Assembly: GCF_014534645.1 (NCBI RefSeq)
Contig: NZ_JACVQF010000199.1
Coordinates: forward strand, 124,001-188,000
Length of the DNA: 64,000 nt
Direction: 5' to 3'
DNA from: Streptomyces griseicoloratus
Lineage (GTDB): Bacteria; Actinomycetota; Actinomycetes; Streptomycetales; Streptomycetaceae
The position numbers and the translations under genes were made by a program. The notes beneath the pieces are model-generated. The model saw only the letters and a list, made by a program, of their open reading frames with translations. It was not told the origin of the DNA and did not search any database. This document shows, one piece after another, positions 51,920 to 60,840 of this stretch; positions within the stretch are counted from its first letter, which is position 1; each line of letters begins with the position of its first letter.

Positions 51920-52148
51920 CCACAGCCGCCCGGCAGCCCGCGCCGCCGGGCCGCCGGACAGGCCGCCGGGAGGGTCGCCGGGCGGGTCGGTGCGGCCCGT
52001 CTGATGGCTCGTCCGCACAGGTGAGCGGGCACGTCCAGCAGGCGGACGCGCTGTTCGGTCCCGCCCCCCGATGCCGCTAGGGTGGCGGGGATCGAGCCGG
52101 ACAGCGCGGTCCGGTCCCCGTGCCCATGTTGAGAAGGTATTTCGGGCT

Positions 52149-53174
52149 ATGCGCATTGGTGTCCTCACGTCCGGCGGCGACTGCCCCGGCCTGAACGCCG
52201 TCATCCGGTCCGTCGTGCACCGTGCGGTCGTCGACCACGGCGACGAGGTCATCGGCTTCAGGGACGGCTGGAAGGGCCTCCTGGAGTGCGACTACCTCAA
52301 GCTCGACCTCGACGCGGTCGGCGGCATCCTGGCGCGCGGCGGCACCATCCTCGGCTCCTCCCGGGTCCGTCCCGAGCATCTGCGGGACGGTGTGGAGCGG
52401 GCACGGGGCCATGTCGAGGATCTCGGGCTGGACGCGATCATCCCCATCGGCGGCGAGGGCACGCTGAAGGCCGCCCGGCTGCTGTCCGACAACGGCCTGC
52501 CGATCGTGGGCGTGCCGAAGACCATCGACAACGACATAGCGGTCACGGACGTCACCTTCGGCTTCGACACGGCCGTCACCGTCGCCACCGAGGCCCTGGA
52601 CCGGCTGAAGACCACCGCCGAGTCCCACCAGCGCGTGCTGATCGTGGAGGTCATGGGCCGTCACACCGGCTGGATCGCACTGCACTCGGGCATGGCGGCT
52701 GGCGCGCACGCCGTCGTCGTGCCGGAACGCCCCTTCGACATCGAGGAGCTGACCGCCAAGGTCGGTGAGCGCTTCTCGGCGGGCAAGCGGTTCGCGATCG
52801 TGGTGGCCGCCGAGGGGGCCAAGCCCCGGCCGGGCACCATGGACTTCGACGAGGGCGGCAAGGACATCTACGGCCACGAGCGCTTCGCCGGCATCGCCCG
52901 CCAGCTCTCGCTGGAGCTGGAGCGGCGCCTGGGCAAGGAGGCCCGGCCGGTGATACTCGGACACGTCCAGCGCGGCGGCACGCCGACGGCGTACGACCGG
53001 GTGCTGGCCACCCGGTTCGGCTGGCACGCCGTCGAGGCGGTGCACCGGGGCGAGTTCGGGAAGATGACCGCCCTGCGGGGCACCGACATCGTGACGGTGC
53101 CGCTGGCCGAAGCCGTGGAGACGCTGAAGACCGTGCCGCGGGAGCGGTACGACGAGGCGGAGTGCGTGCTGTAG
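52149..53174 (+). CDS. pfkA: 6-Phosphofructokinase
   Basis: 341 aa from ATG 52149. GVLTSGGDCPGLNAVIRSVV (phosphate loop), IGGEGTLKAA (101-105 GGEGT), PKTIDNDIAVTDVTFGFDTA, EVMGRHTGWIAL and GHVQRGGTPTAYDR. Gly at position 104 is the ATP-dependent type, while Lys124 (in place of Gly) is typical of the PPi-dependent clade; this mixture is usual for actinobacterial ATP-PFKs. It phosphorylates fructose 6-phosphate in glycolysis. Corresponds by position to one of three S. coelicolor copies (SCO1214). Strong terminator follows. Confidence 0.95.
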   Translation: MRIGVLTSGGDCPGLNAVIRSVVHRAVVDHGDEVIGFRDGWKGLLECDYLKLDLDAVGGILARGGTILGSSRVRPEHLRDGVERARGHVEDLGLDAIIPIGGEGTLKAARLLSDNGLPIVGVPKTIDNDIAVTDVTFGFDTAVTVATEALDRLKTTAESHQRVLIVEVMGRHTGWIALHSGMAAGAHAVVVPERPFDIEELTAKVGERFSAGKRFAIVVAAEGAKPRPGTMDFDEGGKDIYGHERFAGIARQLSLELERRLGKEARPVILGHVQRGGTPTAYDRVLATRFGWHAVEAVHRGEFGKMTALRGTDIVTVPLAEAVETLKTVPRERYDEAECVL

Positions 53175-53190
53175 GCCACAGCCGACGTCA

Positions 53191-53226
53191 AACCGCCCCC
53201 GGTCGCAGCCGCGACCGGGGGCGGTT
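53191..53226 (+). terminator. Terminator after pfkA
   Basis: Perfect 16-bp stem AACCGCCCCCGGTCGC / GCGACCGGGGGCGGTT around loop AGCC, then TCTAC. It lies 16 bases after the stop codon. Confidence 0.95.
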
Positions 53227-53307
53227 CTACTCTGGTGCGGACAAACAGATGTCGGCAGACAGCTGCGGACACACAGTGCTCAACCCCCACGAAACAGGAG
53301 CCGGCGG

Positions 53308-54258
53308 ATGGATCACAGCGGGCACGGCATGACGACGGATCTGCCGCCGTTCACGCTGGGGCGAGGTCTCGCGTGGTCGGCGGACTCCTTCTTCCTCATC
53401 GCCTGTCTCCTCGGCTTGGCGCTGTACGGCTGGGGGGTCGTCCGCCTGGTGCGGCGCGGTGACAAGTGGCCGGTGGGCCGGACCGTCGCGTACGTCGCCG
53501 GCGTGCTGAGCGTCGGGCTGATGATGTGCACGAAGCTGAACGACTACGGCATGGTCATGTTCAGCGTGCACATGGTGCAGCACATGGTGATCAGCATGGT
53601 GTCGCCCATCCTGATCCTGCTCGGCGCCCCGATCACCCTGGCGCTGCGCGCCCTGCCGACGGCGGGCCGCGACCGCAGGGGTCCGCGCGAGGTGCTGCTG
53701 ATGCTGCTGCACAGCCGCTACATCCGGGTCGTCACGCACCCGGCGTTCACCATCCCGCTGTTCATCGCGAGCCTGTACGCGCTGTACTTCACCCCGCTCT
53801 TCGACACCCTGATGGGCTCCAGGGCCGGGCACATCGGGATGATGGTGCACTTCCTCGCCGTCGGCCTGGTCTTCTTCTGGCCGATCATGGGCGTCGACCC
53901 CGGCCCCCACCGGCCGGGCCACCTGATGCGAATGCTGGAGCTGTTCGCGGGCATGCCGTTCCACGCGTTCTTCGGCATCGCGCTGATGATGGCCTCCTCC
54001 CCCATGGTCGAGACCTTCAAGAACCCTCCCGCCTCCCTCGGCATCGACGCGCTCTCCGACCAGAACGCGGCCGGCGGCATCGCCTGGGCCTTCAGCGAGG
54101 TCCCGTCCGTACTGGTGCTGATCGCGCTGCTGTTCCAGTGGTACGCCTCCGAGCAGCGGCACGCCCGGCGCACGGACCGGGCCGCCGCGCGCAACGGTGA
54201 CAAGGAACTCGAGGCGTACAACGCCTATCTGGCCTCACTGAACGCACGCGGTAACTGA
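53308..54258 (+). CDS. Cytochrome c oxidase assembly (CtaG/caa3-type) membrane protein
   Basis: 316 aa, GGAG before ATG 53308. His-rich start (MDHSGHGM) then about seven membrane helices: SADSFFLIACLLGLALYGWG, MVQHMVISMVSPILILLGA, MMVHFLAVGLVFFWPIMGVD, PFHAFFGIALMMASSPM. Conserved HMVQH and MPFHAFFG motifs are those of the CtaG/Caa3 family, thought to deliver copper to the CuB centre of cytochrome c oxidase. The family also has members with other roles. No operon partner; an intact monocistronic gene. Confidence 0.9.
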   Translation: MDHSGHGMTTDLPPFTLGRGLAWSADSFFLIACLLGLALYGWGVVRLVRRGDKWPVGRTVAYVAGVLSVGLMMCTKLNDYGMVMFSVHMVQHMVISMVSPILILLGAPITLALRALPTAGRDRRGPREVLLMLLHSRYIRVVTHPAFTIPLFIASLYALYFTPLFDTLMGSRAGHIGMMVHFLAVGLVFFWPIMGVDPGPHRPGHLMRMLELFAGMPFHAFFGIALMMASSPMVETFKNPPASLGIDALSDQNAAGGIAWAFSEVPSVLVLIALLFQWYASEQRHARRTDRAAARNGDKELEAYNAYLASLNARGN

Positions 54259-54326
54259 GCGACCACGCCGCGCGGCGCCGTTCAGTAGCATGAGGCGCGT
54301 CGGGGGAACCGCCCGGGGGGAGCGGT

Positions 54327-56462
54327 ATGTCACGTCACGCGTCGCCAGGATCTTCGCCGTCGGGGGTGGGCCGGGTCATCGCCGGCCGCTATCTGCTGCT
54401 GCGCCGGGTGGGCAGCGGCGGGATGGGCCATGTGTGGCACGCCCATGATCAGCGACTGGCCTGCGAGGTCGCGCTCAAGGAGATCGTCTTCCGCGACCCG
54501 GCCGAGGCAGGCCGGGAGCGTGAGGCGCGGGTCGCCCGCGCCCGCGCGGAGGCCCGGCACGCGGCCGGGCTGCGCGACCATCCGCACGTGGTGACCGTCC
54601 ACGACGTCCTGGAGCACGAGGGCCTGCCGTGGATCGTCATGGAGTACGTGGCGAACGCCGTGGACCTGCGCGACCTGGTGGCCCGGCGCGGTCCGCTGTC
54701 CCCGGCCGAGGGCGCCCGGATCGGGCTCGCCGTGCTCGACGCGCTGACCGCCGGGCACGAGCGGGGTGTGCTGCACCGGGACGTGAAGCCGGCGAACATC
54801 CTGCTGGCGCCGGACCGCGCCGGTGCGCCGTACGGCCGGATCCTGCTCACCGACTACGGCATCTCCGTGCGGCCGGACACCGGTGAGACGCGGTACACGC
54901 ACGCGTCGGCGCTGCTGGGCACGGCGGGATATCTGGCGCCCGAGCGGGCCAGGGGCGGGCCGCCCACTCCGGCGGCCGACCTGTTCTCGCTGGGCTGCAC
55001 GCTGTACCACGGCGTCGAGGGCCGAGGGCCCTTCGAGCGGGAGTCGCACCTCGCGGAGATCACCGCGGTGGTGACGGAGGAGCCGCGTCCGCCGCGCCGG
55101 GCCGGTGCGCTGCGGCCCCTGCTGGACGGCCTCCTCGCCAAGGACCCGGACCTGCGGATGACGGCGGCCGAGGCGGCGGCGGAGCTGGCGTGGATCATCA
55201 CGCCCCAGACCGAGACATACGCCCGGACGCGGACCGACCCGGGGTCCCAGCCGCCCTGGGCCACACCGAGCCCGCCCGCGCCCGGTCCGCACGGCACGGA
55301 GCCGGTTTCCGGTCCGGCCGGCGCCGAGGCCGGGGCCGGGCCGCTTCCCGCCCGGCCCGGGGCCGGGGCCTTCGGCACAGAGTCCACGTCCGCGCCGCCG
55401 GGCAGCGCGGGCGCCGGTCCGGACCTCGCGGATCTCCGGGATCCATGTTCCCGCGATCCGCGTGTCTCGGTTCCGCCTGTCCACCCTCCGCACTCCCGGG
55501 AGCCGCACGCCCCCGACCCCAGCGGCTCCCGTCCCCGAGGCCCCAGTCCGGCGGCATCCGGTCCGGGGGCATCCGGTCCGGGGGCATCCGGTCCGAGGGC
55601 CTCAGCAACCCCCGCCACTCCTCCCCCGCCCGCCGGGCACCGCCGGCCGCGGCTGCGGGCGCTGCGGGCCGGGCTCGCCGGCGCTCTCGGGCTGGTGCTC
55701 GCCCTCGGTGGTGTCTGGTACGCGCTCGCCGACCGGGCGCCGCAGGGGACGGGGGCGCCGTACGGCGACACCGTGGGGCTGGAGGCGCCGCTGCGGGACG
55801 GGGACTGCGTGCGTGCCCACTGGCCCGGCGGCACCCGGTTCGCGGGGACGCCCCGGCTCACCGCCGACCCGGGCTGCCGCGGCAGGGCGCCCGACGGTCA
55901 GGTGATGGCGTTCGTGGCGGCGTCCTCCGCCGAGGAGGCCCGCGAGCTGGGCCCGGCGCTGTGCGAGGAGCGGACGCGGGAGGTCCGGGCCCGGCTGGCC
56001 GATGTGCGCAGCATCGCCGTCGTACCGACCGGGGACGGTTTCGACGCCGCCGGGCGCCGCGCCGCCTGCCTGCTGCTGGGCGCCCACGGGCCGGTGCACG
56101 GTCCGCTCGGCCGGCACCGCACGCCGGGGTCGGTGTTCTCGGACACGGCGAACATGCAGCGGCGGGACTGCCTGGACGTCCGCTCCGCCGGGGACGTCCG
56201 GCTGGTGTCCTGCGCGGGCCGGTACGACGAGCAGGTGCTCGGTTTCACCCGCGTGGCCTCCGACGTGACGTACGCCGGGGCGCGGACCGCGGCGGACCGG
56301 GCGTGCGCGCGGGACGTGCCGCCGCGCGACTACGGCTTCGACCCCTCCCTCCACGAGTCCGGGTCCCGGATCGGCGAAAGTGCCTGGAAAACCGGCACAC
56401 ATCTCGTCGTCTGCACCGTGCGGAGGCAGAACGGGGGCACCATGGAGGGCAACGGACCATGA
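54327..56462 (+). CDS. Transmembrane Ser/Thr protein kinase
   Basis: 711 aa. PknB-like kinase domain (about 17-285): G-loop RVGSGGMGHVWHAHD, VALKE lysine, catalytic loop VLHRDVKPANILLAP, a DYG magnesium loop in place of DFG (LLTDYGISV), and GTAGYLAPERARGG. A Pro/Gly/Ala-rich juxtamembrane linker (about 290-440) follows, with three 15-bp repeats. A membrane helix (LRAGLAGALGLVLALGGVWYA) is next. The exterior domain has paired cysteines (GDCVRAHWP, DCLDVRSAGDVRLVSC, HLVVCTV) resembling two septum-formation-type half domains. Phosphorylates cellular proteins in response to an outside signal. Confidence 0.9.
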   Translation: MSRHASPGSSPSGVGRVIAGRYLLLRRVGSGGMGHVWHAHDQRLACEVALKEIVFRDPAEAGREREARVARARAEARHAAGLRDHPHVVTVHDVLEHEGLPWIVMEYVANAVDLRDLVARRGPLSPAEGARIGLAVLDALTAGHERGVLHRDVKPANILLAPDRAGAPYGRILLTDYGISVRPDTGETRYTHASALLGTAGYLAPERARGGPPTPAADLFSLGCTLYHGVEGRGPFERESHLAEITAVVTEEPRPPRRAGALRPLLDGLLAKDPDLRMTAAEAAAELAWIITPQTETYARTRTDPGSQPPWATPSPPAPGPHGTEPVSGPAGAEAGAGPLPARPGAGAFGTESTSAPPGSAGAGPDLADLRDPCSRDPRVSVPPVHPPHSREPHAPDPSGSRPRGPSPAASGPGASGPGASGPRASATPATPPPPAGHRRPRLRALRAGLAGALGLVLALGGVWYALADRAPQGTGAPYGDTVGLEAPLRDGDCVRAHWPGGTRFAGTPRLTADPGCRGRAPDGQVMAFVAASSAEEARELGPALCEERTREVRARLADVRSIAVVPTGDGFDAAGRRAACLLLGAHGPVHGPLGRHRTPGSVFSDTANMQRRDCLDVRSAGDVRLVSCAGRYDEQVLGFTRVASDVTYAGARTAADRACARDVPPRDYGFDPSLHESGSRIGESAWKTGTHLVVCTVRRQNGGTMEGNGP
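55554..55598 (+). repeat. Three 15-bp units in the kinase linker
   Basis: GCATCCGGTCCGGGG repeated at 55554, 55569 and 55584 (last copy one change), encoding ASGPG units in the juxtamembrane linker. Confidence 0.9.
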
Positions 56463-56475
56463 GGAGGGTGTCGCG

Positions 56476-56646
56476 ATGCCCGGTTCCACGGACAGTTCCA
56501 CGAAGACGATGGGAGCGCTCACCATCGGCGGCCTGGTCGCGGTGACGGCCTACACGGTGGCGCTCGGCAGCAACGGCTGGCTGTGGTTCGGCTGGGTCGT
56601 CCTGGGCCTGATCACCCTGGGGATGGTGGCCACGCGCAGCAGCTGA
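56476..56646 (+). CDS. Small membrane protein, 56 aa
   Basis: From ATG 56476, with GAGGAGGG upstream, 13 bases after the kinase stop. Sequence MPGSTDSSTKTMGALTIGGL then VAVTAYTVALGSNGWLWFGW and VVLGLITLGMVATRSS: two closely spaced hydrophobic segments. Common downstream of such kinases in streptomycetes; function unknown. Likely co-transcribed with the kinase. Confidence 0.75.
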   Translation: MPGSTDSSTKTMGALTIGGLVAVTAYTVALGSNGWLWFGWVVLGLITLGMVATRSS

Positions 56647-56655
56647 CGCGGACGC

Positions 56656-57861
56656 TCACTCACGGCCGAGCAGTCCGGCCGAGTGCACGCCCGGCTGGTA
56701 CTTCGGCAGTCGCACCGTGATCTTCATGCCCGCGCCGACGGCCGTCTCGATGACGAGGCCGTGGTCGTCGCCGTAGACCTGGCGGAGCCGGTCGTCGACG
56801 TTGGACAGTCCGATGCCGCCGGACGGGCTGATCTCGCGCGCGAGGATGCGGCGCAGCAGGTCCGGGTCCATGCCGGCGCCGTCGTCCTCGATGACGACCA
56901 GCGCCTCGGCGCCCGCGTCCTGCGCGGTGATCTGGATGTGGCACTTGTCGGACTTGCCCTCCAGTCCGTGCTTGACGGCGTTCTCGACGAGCGGCTGGAG
57001 GCAGAGGAAGGGCAGGGCGACCGGCAGCACCTCGGGGGCGACCTGGAGGGTGACGGCGAGACGGTCGCCGAAGCGGGCCCGGACGAGCGCCAGGTAGTGG
57101 TCGATGGCGTGCAGCTCGTCGGCGAGGGTGGTGAAGTCGCCGTGCCGGCGGAACGAGTAGCGGGTGAAGTCGGCGAACTCCAGCAGCAGCTCGCGGGCGC
57201 GCTCGGGGTCGGTGCGCACGAAGGAGGCGATCACCGCGAGCGAGTTGAAGATGAAGTGCGGGGATATCTGGGCCCTGAGCGCCTTGATCTCGGCCTCGAT
57301 CAGCCGGGTGCGGGACTGGTCGAGGTCGGCCAGTTCGAGCTGGACCGACACCCAGCGGGCGACCTCTCCGGCGGCCCGGACCAGGACGGCCGACTCGCGG
57401 GGCGCGCAGGCGACGAGGGCGCCGTGCACCCGGTCGTCGACGGTGAGCGGGGCGACGACCGCCCAGCGCACCGCGCAGTCGGGGGTGTCGCAGCTGAGCC
57501 GGAACGCCTCGCCGCGGCCGGTCTCCAGCGGGCCGGACAGGCGCTCCATGATCTCGGCGCGGTGGTGGGCGCCCACACCGTCCCAGACCAGGACCTCCTT
57601 GTGGTCGGCCAGGCACAGCGCGTCCGTGCCGAGCAGGGAACGCAGTTTGCGGGCCGACTTGCGGGCGGTCTCCTCCGTCAGGCCGGCCCTGAGCGGGGGC
57701 GTGGCGAGGGAAGCGGTGTGCAGGGTCTGAAAGGTGGCGTGCTCGACCGGGGTGCCGAGTCCGCCGAGGTCCCGGGGCCGGGCCGTGCGCCGCCCGAGCC
57801 AGAAGCCGGCGGCGAGCAGCGGGAGCACCGCGACGCACAGGCCGGCCAGGAAGCCGCTCAT
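56656..57861 (-). CDS. LytS-type sensor histidine kinase
   Basis: 401 aa. One N-terminal membrane helix (LAGLCVAVLPLLAAGFWLG), a GAF-like region (about 90-180), then the His_kinase/LytS domain with phospho-acceptor His in ALRAQISPHFIFNSLAVIAS and an ATP-binding lid with LVENAVKHGLEGK, VIEDDGAGMDP and GIGLSNVDDRLRQVYG. Start overlaps the symporter stop (57858-57861). It should phosphorylate the LytTR regulator encoded upstream in the same operon. The signal may be the symporter substrate or transport state. Confidence 0.92.
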   Translation of the reverse strand: MSGFLAGLCVAVLPLLAAGFWLGRRTARPRDLGGLGTPVEHATFQTLHTASLATPPLRAGLTEETARKSARKLRSLLGTDALCLADHKEVLVWDGVGAHHRAEIMERLSGPLETGRGEAFRLSCDTPDCAVRWAVVAPLTVDDRVHGALVACAPRESAVLVRAAGEVARWVSVQLELADLDQSRTRLIEAEIKALRAQISPHFIFNSLAVIASFVRTDPERARELLLEFADFTRYSFRRHGDFTTLADELHAIDHYLALVRARFGDRLAVTLQVAPEVLPVALPFLCLQPLVENAVKHGLEGKSDKCHIQITAQDAGAEALVVIEDDGAGMDPDLLRRILAREISPSGGIGLSNVDDRLRQVYGDDHGLVIETAVGAGMKITVRLPKYQPGVHSAGLLGRE

Positions 57862-59633
57862 GGGGTCACCTCCGTGCGCACGCCGTCCGTGCGCACACCG
57901 TCCGTGCGCAACTCGTCGGCGCGCAGTTCCTCCGTGCGCAGTTCCTCCGGCAGATGGAAGCGGGCCAGGACCGCGGCGGTGCCGGCCGGCACCCGGCCCG
58001 GAGTGGCCAGGGAGACCAGGATCATGGTGAGGAAGCCCAGCGGCACCGACCAGAGCGCGGGCCAGGCCAGCAGCGCGTGCAGCGCCCCGCCGCCACCCGG
58101 GAAGCCCGCCATGGTCGCGGCGACGGCGAGCAGCGCCGAGCCGCCGCCGACCAGCATCCCGGCCGCCGCGCCGGGCGGGGTCAGCCGCCGCCACCAGATG
58201 CCGAGGACGAGCAGCGGGCAGAAGGAGGAGGCGGACACGGCGAAGGCGAGGCCGACGGCGTCGGCGACCGGCAGCCCGCCGACCAGGGCGCTCGCCGCGA
58301 GGGGTACGGACATGGCGAGCAGGGTGCCGAGCCGGAAGTGCCGTACGGCGCGGGACGGCAGGACGTCCTGGGTGAGGACGCCCGCCACGGCCATGGTGAG
58401 CCCGGACGCCGTGGACAGGAACGCGGCGAAGGCGCCGCCCGCGATCAGCGCGCCGAGCAGGTCGCCGCCCACTCCCCCGATCACCCGGTCGGGCAGCAGC
58501 AGCACGGCGGCGTCGGCGTCGCCGGTGAGGGTGAGTTCGGGGGCGTACAGGCGGCCGAGGGCGCCGTAGACGGGCGGCAGCAGGTAGAAGGCGCCGATCA
58601 GGCCGAGCACGGCGACCGTGGTGCGGCGGGCGGCGACGCCGTGCGGGCTGGTGTAGAAGCGGACCACGACGTGCGGCAGGCCCATGGTGCCGAGGAAGGT
58701 GGCGAGGATCAGCCCGTAGGTCGCGTACAGCGGGCGTTCGGTGCGGCTCTCGGCCCGGGAGGGCGACAGGGCGTCGTCGGCGCCGCGTCCGGCGGCCGGG
58801 ACCGGGGTGTCCTTGGCGAACGTGAGGCGGGTGCCGGCCTCGATGCGGTGCGTGCCGGCGGGCAGGCTCAGCCGGGTGCCGTCGTGGGCGCGGCCGTCGA
58901 CGGTGCCGTCGACCGTGACGGTCAGCGGCCGGTCGAGCTTCAGGGCGAGGCCGTCGTCGACGAGGACCGACCGCTGCTCGCGGAAGGTCGCCGGTTCCTG
59001 GAAGGCGCGGCTCGGTGCTCCGTCGCCCTGCCAGGCCAGGATCAGGAAGAGGGCGGGGACGAGCAGGGCGGTGAGCTTCAGCCAGTACTGGAAGGCCTGC
59101 ACGAAGGTGATGCTGCGCATGCCGCCGGCGGCGACGGTGGCGGTGACCACGACGGCGACGATCAGTCCGCCCAGCCAGTCGGGCGCCCCGGTCAGCACGG
59201 TCAGGGTCAGTCCCGCGCCCTGGAGCTGGGGCAGCAGGTACAGCCAGCCGACCCCGACGACGAAGGCGCCCGCGAGCCGCCGTACCGCCTGGGAGGCGAG
59301 CCGTGCCTCGGCGAAGTCGGGCAGTGTGTAGGCGCCGGAGCGGCGCAGCGGGGCGGCGACGAAGAGGAGGAGGACGAGGTAGCCGGCGGTGTAGCCGACC
59401 GGGTACCAGAGCATGTCCGGGCCCTGGACGAGGACCAGGCCGGCGATGCCGAGGAAGGACGCGGCGGAGAGGTACTCCCCGCTGATGGCGGCGGCGTTGA
59501 GGCGGGGGCCGACGGTGCGGGAGGCGACGTAGAAGTCGGAGGTGGTGCGGGAGATGCGCAGGCCGAAGGCGCCGACGAGGACGGTCGCGACGACGACGAG
59601 GGCGACGGCGGGCACGGCGTAGCTGGAGTTCAC
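57858..59633 (-). CDS. Sodium:solute symporter (SSS family, ActP-like)
   Basis: 591 aa with about 13 membrane segments. SSS signatures: SDFYVASRTVGPRLNAAAIS, GEYLSAASFLGIAGLVLVQG, AAGGMRSITFVQAFQYWLK and GGAFAAFLSTASGLTMAVAG. Closest to acetate/monocarboxylate symporters (ActP/MctC). An extracellular-type insertion (about 215-300) with VTVDGTVDGRAHDGTRLSLP is unusual. The C-terminal tail is a five-unit repeat (RTEEL, RADEL, RTDGV type). Encoded between a small DUF485-like protein and the LytS kinase. Confidence 0.9.
   Translation of the reverse strand: MNSSYAVPAVALVVVATVLVGAFGLRISRTTSDFYVASRTVGPRLNAAAISGEYLSAASFLGIAGLVLVQGPDMLWYPVGYTAGYLVLLLFVAAPLRRSGAYTLPDFAEARLASQAVRRLAGAFVVGVGWLYLLPQLQGAGLTLTVLTGAPDWLGGLIVAVVVTATVAAGGMRSITFVQAFQYWLKLTALLVPALFLILAWQGDGAPSRAFQEPATFREQRSVLVDDGLALKLDRPLTVTVDGTVDGRAHDGTRLSLPAGTHRIEAGTRLTFAKDTPVPAAGRGADDALSPSRAESRTERPLYATYGLILATFLGTMGLPHVVVRFYTSPHGVAARRTTVAVLGLIGAFYLLPPVYGALGRLYAPELTLTGDADAAVLLLPDRVIGGVGGDLLGALIAGGAFAAFLSTASGLTMAVAGVLTQDVLPSRAVRHFRLGTLLAMSVPLAASALVGGLPVADAVGLAFAVSASSFCPLLVLGIWWRRLTPPGAAAGMLVGGGSALLAVAATMAGFPGGGGALHALLAWPALWSVPLGFLTMILVSLATPGRVPAGTAAVLARFHLPEELRTEELRADELRTDGVRTDGVRTEVTP
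57871..57945 (-). repeat. Five 15-bp units at the symporter 3' end
   Basis: Units at 57871, 57886, 57901, 57916 and 57931 based on TCCGTGCGCACACCG (plus strand) encode the RTDGV/RTEEL C-terminal tail. Confidence 0.88.
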
Positions 59634-59648
59634 GGGTCGTCCCTGGTC

Positions 59649-60014
59649 CTAGCGGTCCTCGACGAGGCGTACGAAGTCGCGCTCGTTGCGTTCGGCGCGG
59701 CGCACGTACCAGCGGGCGAGGAGGACGAGCGGGGCGTACAGGCCGAAGCCGAGCACGGCCCACTGCAGGCGGCGGGCGTCGGGCATCGTCGCGAAGAGCA
59801 GGGGCAGCGGGCCGACGAGCAGGCCGAGGACGGCGAAGACGGTGAGGGCGGCGCGCAGCTGGCTGCGCATCAGGGAGCGGACGTAGGTGTGGCCGAGGGT
59901 GGTCTGCTCGTCGATCTCGGTGCGCGGCCGGTAGTAGCCGGAGGCCCGGCGGGTGCGCCGGGGCGGGCCGGTGACGGTGACGCGGCGTTCGGTGGGATCC
60001 TGGGGCACGGTCAC
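59649..60014 (-). CDS. Small membrane protein, DUF485-like
   Basis: 121 aa from GTG 60014, which overlaps the LytTR-gene stop (GTGA). Basic N terminus, YRPRTEIDEQTTLGHTYVRS, then two helices (LRAALTVFAVLGLLVGPLPL and LQWAVLGFGLYAPLVLLARW) and ending YVRRAERNERDFVRLVEDR. The position before an SSS symporter matches DUF485/YjcH proteins found with ActP acetate permeases. Probable accessory subunit of the symporter. Confidence 0.8.
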   Translation of the reverse strand: MTVPQDPTERRVTVTGPPRRTRRASGYYRPRTEIDEQTTLGHTYVRSLMRSQLRAALTVFAVLGLLVGPLPLLFATMPDARRLQWAVLGFGLYAPLVLLARWYVRRAERNERDFVRLVEDR

Positions 60015-60763
60015 GGCCTCCGCATGAGCAGGTCCCGCAGTTCGCGGGCGTGGCGCCGGCTGACCTGGAGTTCCTCCGAGCCGACCAGGACGCTCACGGT
60101 GCCGGCGTCCAGGCGGAGTTCGCCGATGTGGCGCAGGGCGACCAGGTGGCGGCGGTGGATGCGGACGAAGCCGCGGGCGCGCCAGCGCTCCTCCAGGGTG
60201 GAGAGCGGGATGCGGACGAGGTGGCTGCCCTTGTCGGTGTGCAGGCGGGCGTAGTCGCCCTGGGCCTCGACGTGGGTGATGTCGTCGACGGCGACGAACC
60301 GGGTCACGCCGCCGAGTTCGACGGGTATGTGGTCGGGGTCGGGTTCGTGGACCGGTATGCGCGGGGCGGCGCCGCCGCGCAGTTCGGCGGCGCGGCGCAC
60401 GGCCTCGGCCAGCCGTTCCTTGCGCACGGGTTTGAGGACGTAGTCGACGGCCTTGAGGTCGAACGCCTGTACGGCGAAGTCCTCGTGCGCGGTGACGAAC
60501 ACGACCAGCGGCGGCCGGGCGAACCCGGTGAGCAGCCGGGCGAGGTCGAGCCCGTCGAGTCCGGGCATCTGGATGTCGAGGAAGACGACGTCGATGGCGT
60601 CCGGCCCGTCGGGGCCCGACTCCAGGGCGCGGTTGATGCGGCGCAGTGCCTCCGTCGCGTCGCTCGCGCCCTCCGCCGTGCCGATCCGCGGATCGGCGTT
60701 CAGCAGGTACACGAGTTCCTCGAGCGTGGGGCGTTCGTCGTCGACAGCCAGGGCGCGCAGCAT
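60011..60763 (-). CDS. LytTR response regulator
   Basis: 250 aa from ATG 60763. Receiver domain with Asp63 (DVVFLDIQMPGLDGLDLARL), Thr in FVTAHEDFAVQAF and Lys in VDYVLKPVRKER. C-terminal LytTR DNA-binding domain: FVAVDDITHVEAQGDYARLH, LSTLEERWRARGFVRIHRRH, RDLLMRRP end. First gene of an operon LytTR regulator - DUF485-like - SSS symporter - LytS kinase. Likely controls expression of the symporter or a distant uptake gene when its partner kinase detects a carboxylate. Confidence 0.93.
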   Translation of the reverse strand: MLRALAVDDERPTLEELVYLLNADPRIGTAEGASDATEALRRINRALESGPDGPDAIDVVFLDIQMPGLDGLDLARLLTGFARPPLVVFVTAHEDFAVQAFDLKAVDYVLKPVRKERLAEAVRRAAELRGGAAPRIPVHEPDPDHIPVELGGVTRFVAVDDITHVEAQGDYARLHTDKGSHLVRIPLSTLEERWRARGFVRIHRRHLVALRHIGELRLDAGTVSVLVGSEELQVSRRHARELRDLLMRRP

Positions 60764-60840
60764 GAACGTGGAGTGTAGGAGTAATCCGTACGCCTGCACA
60801 CGTGCCGGGCGTGGACGTTTCCGCTGGATACAGTGCCCGC

